This document shows positions 58,909 to 64,000 of a stretch of DNA of 64,000 bases, piece by piece. The position numbers and the translations under genes are program-made. The stretch is from positions 186,001 through 250,000 of the forward strand of contig CAWIRC010000004.1 of the NCBI GenBank assembly GCA_963838495.1. The letters are read 5' to 3'. Every line of letters begins with the position of its first letter. Position 1 is the first letter of the stretch. Source of the stretch: JBEKIK01 sp963838495. GTDB lineage: Bacteria > Planctomycetota > Planctomycetia > Pirellulales > Thermoguttaceae. The notes below the pieces were generated by a model. The model had not been told where the DNA came from and made no database searches. It saw nothing but the letters and a program-made list of their open reading frames with translations.

Positions 58909-60528
58909 TTACTCCACTTGCACTACTTCGATCTTCAGCCTTCCCACGACTTGCACCACCGGCAAAAAGCTGCCGTAGGCCGATGCCCCTTTGAGACTGC
59001 TGTGGGCCAGTTGTAGATGGCCGGCCCCAATGCCGCCTTTGGCCAGCGTGGCGTCGATGGGAATCCACCTGCCCTCATCCTGGCCCTCTCCCAAAGAGAG
59101 AGGGGACTTGTTTTTTATGAATACTTCCGTCCACATGTGATAACCGAAACCTTGGTCGTGCGGCACGTAAACCAGTCCGATGGCCACCCGGGCAGGTATG
59201 CCGCGGGCGCGGCACAGCGCGGCCAAGAGCGCGGCGTGTTCGGTGCAATCGCCCTCGCGTGTTTCGGCCACTTCGGCGGCAGAGGCAAAGGCCTGTGAAA
59301 AATCCTTGCGATTTATAAAGTCGTGAACGAATTGCTCCAGCTTAAGCGCCGCTTTCCAAGGATCGGACTGCTCGCTCGCCGCCTCATTGGCCAAGGCAAT
59401 GATTTTCGGATTGTCGCTTTGGACCCAATTGTTCGGCTCCTGGTCGGCCGCGGTGGGCGGATCGGCAGGGGCATCGGCATTGCCCGGCTGATCCGGCCGA
59501 ATCGCATATACCGTCACTTCCGCCGTATTGGCGTCGAGCGATTTAACCTTTTGCGTCGATCCTGTGACGAATACGGCCGCCGGATCGCCGCCCTCCAGGC
59601 GCACGCGATACACAATGTGTTTCGCATCGTGCGCGTCTGGCAGGGGTTTTTCCAGCTTGACGATTGTACTCAGCCCGACGTCGAGACGTGCCGCTTCGGT
59701 TTCTTGCAGCGCCTCCTCCTTAGTAGAGCGATAAGTTTCCATGGCCATGGCCGCGCTGCTGGTTTTGAGTTTGTCGCCGGTTCGATCAGTCCAAAAGGTT
59801 TGTTCCAATTTATTTCCATCGGGAAAGATCGCGGCGACATCGATCCGCAACAACTGGTAACTGCCGTGTAAAAGCGGCGTTTGTTCCCAGTCGCGGGCCA
59901 ACAATTCAATCGTGGCCAGTTGACTGGAGACGTCGGTCAGGGCGTGCAAAGTGCGGTGTTCGCCGGGCTGCATGGGTTTGCCAAGCAGCGATTGTTCCAC
60001 AGCGAAAAGCCCGCCGTACTCGGGCGACCAATCGATAACGGCCGGTATTTTCTTGCCCGGCGAAGCGGTTTCCACGTGCAAGCGATTATTGATCACCCGG
60101 CCGGTTATGATCAACTTTTCGGCGCCCATCGGCATTTCGTTTTTGAAGCGGAGCAACCGTCCGTCGGGTGTTTCGACGCTTGTGCAGTGCAGGTGTTGTT
60201 CTAATTTCTCGCCGTTACGGTTAATGGCAATTTGCATGTCGCCCTCGATGCGCAAGGCGGGTTTGCCCGCCTCCAAAGTCCGATAATAAGCGGTTTGCAC
60301 ATAACCGACGCGGACGCCTTGGACAAAACACAATTCCCAATCCTCCCGGTCCAGAGTATCGGCCGATTTGACCGCGCCGCTAGGCGGGGCGGCGGATCCC
60401 TCCGGAGCCGATTTTGAAGCCGAACAGCCGGCAAGCGCCGTCAAAATGCAGGCCCCGGCAAATAAGGCCGCTTTTGACGACACAAACAGTAAAAACAAAC
60501 GCGTAACCAATAATTTCCTTCTCAACAT
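58909..60528 (-). CDS. Transglutaminase-like lipoprotein
   Basis: 539 residues. Lipoprotein signal L-T-A-L-A-G-C with the cysteine near residue 35. A long N-terminal beta-rich region (about 50-340) as in planctomycete proteins of this type. The transglutaminase core (about 385-500) has Cys428 (G-D-C-T-E-H-A-A-L-L), His464 (Y-H-M-W-T-E) and Asp492 (W-I-P-I-D-A-T-L), a full catalytic triad. Residues 472-485 are an insertion translated from an intergenic-type repeat. It could be a protease, amidase or cross-linking enzyme outside the cytoplasm. It stands about 490 bases from the HlyD operon in the same direction and may serve it, but this is not shown. Confidence 0.85.
   Translation of the reverse strand: MLRRKLLVTRLFLLFVSSKAALFAGACILTALAGCSASKSAPEGSAAPPSGAVKSADTLDREDWELCFVQGVRVGYVQTAYYRTLEAGKPALRIEGDMQIAINRNGEKLEQHLHCTSVETPDGRLLRFKNEMPMGAEKLIITGRVINNRLHVETASPGKKIPAVIDWSPEYGGLFAVEQSLLGKPMQPGEHRTLHALTDVSSQLATIELLARDWEQTPLLHGSYQLLRIDVAAIFPDGNKLEQTFWTDRTGDKLKTSSAAMAMETYRSTKEEALQETEAARLDVGLSTIVKLEKPLPDAHDAKHIVYRVRLEGGDPAAVFVTGSTQKVKSLDANTAEVTVYAIRPDQPGNADAPADPPTAADQEPNNWVQSDNPKIIALANEAASEQSDPWKAALKLEQFVHDFINRKDFSQAFASAAEVAETREGDCTEHAALLAALCRARGIPARVAIGLVYVPHDQGFGYHMWTEVFIKNKSPLSLGEGQDEGRWIPIDATLAKGGIGAGHLQLAHSSLKGASAYGSFLPVVQVVGRLKIEVVQVE
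59069..59112. repeat. Intergenic-type repeat inserted in frame in the transglutaminase gene
   Basis: The bases include CCCTCATCCTGGCCCTCTC and the partner AGAGAGAGGGG, the common 'ccctctccctttgggagaggg' palindrome found in gaps of many bacterial genomes. On the minus strand it adds the 14 residues K-N-K-S-P-L-S-L-G-E-G-Q-D-E between histidine and aspartate of the triad. The frame is kept. Confidence 0.8.
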
Positions 60529-60817
60529 AGGTAAAAATCCTATCCCTTAGATCGTTATCCATGCTAAATGCTCACCTTTGCATTCTATTGTAAGTTTAAC
60601 GACTGCACGTCCGGTCGGCTACCGCTGCCAAACTTTTCGCCAACCGAAGAACTGCACTCCACAGTGTCTTAATCTGCCCGCGGAAGGTCACAAACAAGCG
60701 ACCTCGCAATTTTTCCGGTGCTAAACTTCCCTATCGAGCCGCGCATGGCCGCCCAGGCTTGTTGAACATTTTATTACATGAGGCAATGCGTAAACACAAG
60801 CCCGACCGGTTATGGCG
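60529..60817. other. Intergenic region upstream of 6S-like RNA
   Basis: About 290 bases with no coding pattern. It must contain the promoter of the RNA and of the transglutaminase gene. TTGAAC at about 60757 is a possible -35 but no good -10 follows. Confidence 0.45.
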
Positions 60818-60955
60818 TAGGTGCGGATTGTTCAGACTGTAGTGGGCCAGGTTCCCTGGCAGTTCGTTTCACAAAAGGCCGATTACCCCAATGCCCCTAA
60901 GCATAACCTACTGTTCAGAAGAGGGCTCCCGGCTGCGGTTCAGTCCAATCCCCTA
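60818..60955 (+). ncRNA. ssrS: Candidate 6S RNA
   Basis: A long closing stem can form from TAGG (60818-60821), GGATTG (60825-60830) and GACTG (60835-60839), pairing with CCTA (60952-60955), CAATCC (60946-60951) and CAGTC (60941-60945). Inside, AGTGGGCCAGGTTCCCTG (60841-60858) closely resembles AGCGGGCCAGTCCCCTG of E. coli 6S, and both are followed by a T-T-T-C-A stretch. The 3' side, GGCTGCGGTTCAG, echoes AGCCTGCGGCGG of E. coli. 6S RNA mimics an open promoter and traps RNA polymerase with the housekeeping sigma. At about 138 bases it is short, so this stays a candidate. Confidence 0.5.
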
Positions 60956-60992
60956 GTCCAAGCATCGTTGACTATCGAAGCAGAGAGCATTC

Positions 60993-61685
60993 ATGGGATT
61001 TTTGAAAAGATTTTTCCGCAATGTTTTCCGCGAGGGCGCTATGCCCGTGGGCACCAGCAGCTTTGAACGCCTCAGCGAGGAGGAGTTGGAAGCTCACCTG
61101 GGCGTGTCCCGGTACGGCAACTACTCGCTTACCGACGCCATACGCCCGTCCTATGACCTCCAGGTCGTGCCCGCCCAAGGCTACCGCCACGACTCCTATC
61201 ACGACGAACAGAACCGCACGAACGTGCCGGTATTGATGGCCGCCGTTTCCAATGAAAAACTATTTGACGTTTTTTTGGATCTTATGGATCCCTTGGGATT
61301 TACCGTCAACGCCGTCCTGGAAACCAGCCACAACCGCGACAAACACGGACACAGCGATCTGTATCGCGAACACATCGATTTACCCGTCCTGAAAAGCATC
61401 CTCTGGGAGTACGAAGACCTGCTAATGAACGACGGGTGCACGGGCCTGGCCGTCCTCAATCCCGGCATCCCGCAAGAAATCCAATTCGACGAGCATAAAC
61501 TGCTGATCGTCTACGGAGAGAACCTGGGCGAGTTCGAAGAAATTCTGCAAACAAACGACGTCCAGTGCAACGATCAGATGAAATTCATTACCGAGGCCGA
61601 GCACGTCCACTCCTCCAGCGACGCCTACGCCGGCCAGTTCGATGAACTGAAAACCCGCCTGGGCATGGATTGCGCATACGTATAA
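60993..61685 (+). CDS. Protein of unknown function, acidic
   Basis: 230 residues, soluble and acidic apart from the basic start M-G-F-L-K-R-F-F-R-N-V-F. No signal peptide. There are recognisable blocks (L-M-D-P-L-G-F-T-V-N-A-V-L-E-T-S-H, L-K-S-I-L-W-E-Y-E-D-L-L-M-N-D-G-C-T-G-L-A-V-L-N-P and Q-F-D-E-H-K-L-L-I-V-Y), which look like a conserved family of planctomycetes, but no name or function comes to mind. It begins 37 bases after the 6S-like RNA and has no clear ribosome binding site, so an upstream promoter might read through both. Confidence 0.7.
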   Translation: MGFLKRFFRNVFREGAMPVGTSSFERLSEEELEAHLGVSRYGNYSLTDAIRPSYDLQVVPAQGYRHDSYHDEQNRTNVPVLMAAVSNEKLFDVFLDLMDPLGFTVNAVLETSHNRDKHGHSDLYREHIDLPVLKSILWEYEDLLMNDGCTGLAVLNPGIPQEIQFDEHKLLIVYGENLGEFEEILQTNDVQCNDQMKFITEAEHVHSSSDAYAGQFDELKTRLGMDCAYV

Positions 61686-61783
61686 AAGGGATAAGGGATT
61701 AGAGATTAGGGATTAGAGATTAGTTGGTTTATTGGAAGCGAGAAAAGTAATGTCTTTATCAAACATTGAGAGAAACCTGTTTT

Positions 61784-61854
61784 CCGGCGGTCGTTGACCG
61801 CCGGCTAATGACAATACTTTTCCAGGAATCAATAGCCCGGGCACTTGTGCCCGG
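61784..61854. repeat. Two intergenic palindromes
   Basis: CCGGCGGTC-GTT-GACCGCCGG at 61784-61804 and CCGGGCAC-TT-GTGCCCGG at 61837-61854. The second is followed by AGTTCT, like the copy at 7619-7636 which is followed by AGTTTCT. Nearby at 61695-61725 are 'gggattagagatta' repeats. Confidence 0.8.
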
Positions 61855-61974
61855 AGTTCTCTCATAAAAAAATGTGCGGCGGTTATCGGGAAACTGCAAG
61901 CGATTGCATTAATTCATCCTTCATCCCTTACCCCTCGCACCTTCCTTCACCCTCTCTAGTTCCTCGCGGAGATT

Positions 61975-62595
61975 TTAGAGCGTTTCTTGCTGGTTGGTGA
62001 AATGATGATGTAACCAGTAACATTCGAAGGCAACAAATATGGCAATGAGTGCAATGATGTAGATTAAAAACCAGTCCCTTTGATAGATATAGATAATGTA
62101 AGAAACAAAAAATATATAAACAGCAATGAATAGAGCAATTACATAACATGCCGCATCATTTGCTTTCATCATGCGTGACCAAAAGCACATACGAGAAGAT
62201 GTTTTGCTTTTTTTAAGTTTTATATTAACTTTTTTGCCTTCTGCAAATTTTGCACCACGCGACACCGTCTTTATCGAATCAGAGAGATAATTTTCCTCCA
62301 ATTCACGAGCAGATTTCAGAAAATAATTTTGGTAGTCCCCACAACGTTTTGTCATTATGAGCCAAAAGATACAAATCATAGCACCTAAAATTGATAATAG
62401 AATCGTAATAAAAGGTGCTTTAATATTGTTTGCAATTGCTGATTTCCCGATAATTAAGATAAAAATTGTATGGGCAACCAACATTGCATTATATCTTGCC
62501 CAAACTTCATCACCGACATGTGCGTAGAGATCTACTGCAACTTGATAACCAGTTCGAATGTTTTCTTGTTCAAAATTTGAAATTTCTCAGCTCAT
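61975..62595 (-). pseudogene. Four-helix membrane protein, RipA-like, with stop at codon 3
   Basis: From ATG 62595 the reading M-S-stop-E-I-S-N-F-E-Q-E-N-I-R-T-G-Y-Q shows a TGA at 62589-62587 and then a long open frame; the longest uninterrupted start is ATG 62484 (169 residues). Four membrane helices are visible, at about 4-20, 24-42, 112-132 and 138-158 counting from 62484. The region upstream of the first helix fits the same protein, so a nonsense mutation or an error is likely. It resembles small octameric RipA-type or SLATT-like membrane proteins, but only weakly. The gene is clearly AT-richer than its neighbours, a sign of transfer. Confidence 0.55.
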
Positions 62596-62599
62596 ATAA

Positions 62600-63022
62600 T
62601 TATCCCTTTATGTTTTTCATACATTTTGTTTCTCTAATCCATTCCACATCCTCGCGCAACTCCTCCAGCGTCTGTTTCAGGCCCACAAAACGGCGGCGGA
62701 ACCAAGCCCGGCCAAGATAAAAACAAACACAGGCCGTGAAAAGTAGGGTCAGGGCAAAGATCAAGAGCCATCCTCGCCGGGCGATTCCCAGCCGGCCGTC
62801 CAGCGATTCGGCCGCAAAAACAGCCAGAAGCGGCAATGAAGTTAAAGCCATTATAGCCGCTGCGGTCCAGATAACCGCCAGGCGTTTTAAGTGCGACAGA
62901 TCGGCCTGGATTTCCAGCCGGGCAAGCTCCCAGCGCAAGCGCAGCATCTCGCTCGCGTCGGCCGTCAGGGCGCGAAGCTCGGCCTTTAGGTCGGCCAGCA
63001 GGGGGCGATCGGGCGAATTCAT
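62600..63022 (-). CDS. Phage-holin-family (YqjE-like) membrane protein
   Basis: 140 residues from ATG 63022. An N-terminal amphipathic helix (L-K-A-E-L-R-A-L-T-A-D-A-S-E-M-L-R-L-R-W-E-L-A-R-L-E-I) precedes two membrane helices (about 50-70 and 80-100), the plan of the Phage_holin_3_6/YqjE family. Despite the name these are not phage proteins but membrane proteins linked with stationary phase and osmotic stress. Its ATG overlaps the previous gene by four bases. Confidence 0.8.
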   Translation of the reverse strand: MNSPDRPLLADLKAELRALTADASEMLRLRWELARLEIQADLSHLKRLAVIWTAAAIMALTSLPLLAVFAAESLDGRLGIARRGWLLIFALTLLFTACVCFYLGRAWFRRRFVGLKQTLEELREDVEWIRETKCMKNIKG

Positions 63023-63342
63023 GGCTTGGCTCCTGCTTTTGTCCAGACGTCTTGGATTTCCTGCCACAGGCGCCGTCCGGCCCGCTGGGCTGTGTTGCGC
63101 AGCGCTCGTCGCCCTAAGCGTCGCAGCATGGGCCCGCGCCAAAACCCGCCCGAGGCCGCCAGGCCAACGCCAAAGGCAGCCAACAGCGCATAGCTCGGAT
63201 ATCGAGTCACATACTGCCGCCACGACGCCAGCCGGCGTCCTTCCCGCCCGACGGCATGTAAATGATTGTCGATCCGCCGCCGCATCCGACCGATCCGCAT
63301 GCGAAGCTCGCGCTTCCGCTGTTCAATATCGGAGTTTCTCAT
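63019..63342 (-). CDS. Small basic membrane-associated protein (YqjK-like)
   Basis: 107 residues, very basic, with a helical first half rich in R-R-x-x (L-R-M-R-I-G-R-M-R-R-R-I-D-N-H-L) and a short hydrophobic stretch (about 53-67: A-L-L-A-A-F-G-V-G-L-A-A-S). Position between a DUF883-like gene and a YqjE-like gene is as for yqjK, but sequence similarity is too weak to be sure. It overlaps the next gene by four bases. Confidence 0.65.
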   Translation of the reverse strand: MRNSDIEQRKRELRMRIGRMRRRIDNHLHAVGREGRRLASWRQYVTRYPSYALLAAFGVGLAASGGFWRGPMLRRLGRRALRNTAQRAGRRLWQEIQDVWTKAGAKP

Positions 63343-63344
63343 CG

Positions 63345-63410
63345 TTATCAGTTGTCAGTAATCAGTTTTCAGTTGTTACGAGCTGTCAGCTTTCAGGTAT
63401 CAGCTATCAG
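63345..63410. repeat. Simple repeats of the cagttttcagtt type
   Basis: Variants of 'atcagttgtcagtaatcagttttcagtt' and then 'gctgtcagctttcaggtatcagc' in a row. Same family as 9161-9187 and 52256-52295. Confidence 0.8.
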
Positions 63411-63469
63411 CCTGTACTGATCTGCGTGAATGCGCTAATTGCTGATTACTGATCGCTGACTGCTTTACA

Positions 63470-63811
63470 TTATCTTTTCCTAAAAAGCCTTTGAAACCAG
63501 CGGCCCAGGCAAAAACCCAATGCGGCGCTGATAATCAGGCTTGGGCCGGGATGCCTTTTTGCCGTCACCAGCATCCGGTCGATAATATCTCCCACGGTGG
63601 TCTCGCGGACGGCCTTGATTTTATCGGCGGCCTGGCGGCGGACATCCTCGTAGAATTTCTCCGCCTTTTCCAGTTCCATCTTCGCCAGGCGCACCGCCTC
63701 GGCCGCCAAATGGACCTCCGGGCATTCGCACTTCTCCACATCGTTTTTTTCCGCTCCAGTCGCGGCCGCGGCCGGTTGCTCGGCTTGATTGTTCTTTGCT
63801 TCGTCGCTCAT
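63470..63811 (-). CDS. DUF883 / YqjD-ElaB-like membrane-anchored protein
   Basis: 113 residues from ATG 63811; the frame is open to 63901. An alanine/glutamate-rich disordered start precedes a long helix with heptads (L-A-A-E-A-V-R-L-A-K-M-E-L-E-K-A-E-K-F-Y) and a C-terminal membrane segment in the DUF883 style (R-H-P-G-P-S-L-I-I-S-A-A-L-G-F-C-L-G-R-W-F). E. coli YqjD and ElaB of this family bind ribosomes at the membrane in stationary phase. First of the three-gene set with YqjK-like and YqjE-like genes. Confidence 0.78.
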   Translation of the reverse strand: MSDEAKNNQAEQPAAAATGAEKNDVEKCECPEVHLAAEAVRLAKMELEKAEKFYEDVRRQAADKIKAVRETTVGDIIDRMLVTAKRHPGPSLIISAALGFCLGRWFQRLFRKR

Positions 63812-64000
63812 GGATATTCTCCTGTCTACATTTTTATTATGGCTATGGAAATCTACCTTATCGCAAACCCGGTCAAATGTCTTAAACGCCATTTTGCCCA
63901 ATCTATTCGCTAAAATCGGAACTGCCTTTTCGCATCGCGACTACATCAGGCAGCCAAAGGCATTTTCCCGGGGTCTAATGGCATTTTATCAGCAATTTAC
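63812..64000. other. Right end of window, nothing recognised
   Basis: 189 bases with no gene, clear promoter or repeat. The promoter of the YqjD-like set should lie here on the minus strand. Confidence 0.5.

Noticed and set aside
60931..60951. tRNA T-arm (GGTTCAGTCC)
   Set aside because: No acceptor stem, D-arm or anticodon arm at the right distances; the bases belong to the stem of the 6S-like RNA.
62600..63022. Prophage remnant from the holin-family gene
   Set aside because: No other phage genes nearby, and the triad with DUF883-like and basic proteins is the ordinary YqjD-YqjK-YqjE type.

Overview
The window looks like chromosomal DNA of a planctomycete (Planctomycetota). Families that are largely confined to that phylum occur together: a BBP7-type outer-membrane protein, a DUF1570 HExxH protein, an anti-sigma/prepilin-like (DUF1559-type) fusion beside an ECF sigma factor, a PEP-CTERM autotransporter-repeat protein, and a GAF-HlyD / HlyD / PqqD-M50-HlyD operon. 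No rRNA, tRNA, CRISPR array or prophage was found. The best RNA candidate is a 6S-like RNA at 60818-60955.

Layout. 0-9 kb: end of a GNAT gene, a divergent DnaA, a duplicated-domain secreted protein, a glycosyltransferase-like/methyltransferase fusion, a DUF1570 protein, a double ABC permease and an SPFH protein. 9-19 kb: a HEAT lipoprotein, a DacZ-like diadenylate cyclase, a 1246-residue PEP-CTERM metalloprotease/beta-strand-repeat protein, and an ECF sigma/anti-sigma pair. 19-26 kb: an accessory stretch with a PPC-domain protein, a PIN toxin gene split by a small palindromic insertion, a HEAT protein, an orphan DNA methyltransferase, DprA, a methyltransferase and a RelE/YafQ toxin-antitoxin pair. 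26-33 kb: aroB, the EF-P beta-lysylation set (efp, epmA, epmB), an SRAP protein and a TolB-like propeller. 33-48 kb: HDOD, TPR and BBP7 genes, aroC, a GxxExxY gene framed by inverted repeats, a CcsA-type haem protein, an MFS/URO-D operon and an XRE regulator with a clear promoter. 48-64 kb: panB, a YyaL-type protein, larC, the three-gene HlyD/M50 operon, a transglutaminase lipoprotein, the 6S candidate, and a YqjD/YqjE-like membrane triad.

About 19 of roughly 50 genes carry apparent frameshifts, including aroB, aroC and epmA, which should not all be dead. Several shifts fall in A or T runs. I read most of them as sequencing or assembly errors and annotate each such gene as one locus.

Intergenic spaces are rich in short perfect palindromes of several families, plus simple repeats built on 'cagtt(a/t)tcagtt'. 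Two have entered genes: one splits the PIN gene and one adds 14 in-frame residues to the transglutaminase. The most notable unexplained items are the GxxExxY cassette, the HlyD/M50 operon and the 6S-like RNA.
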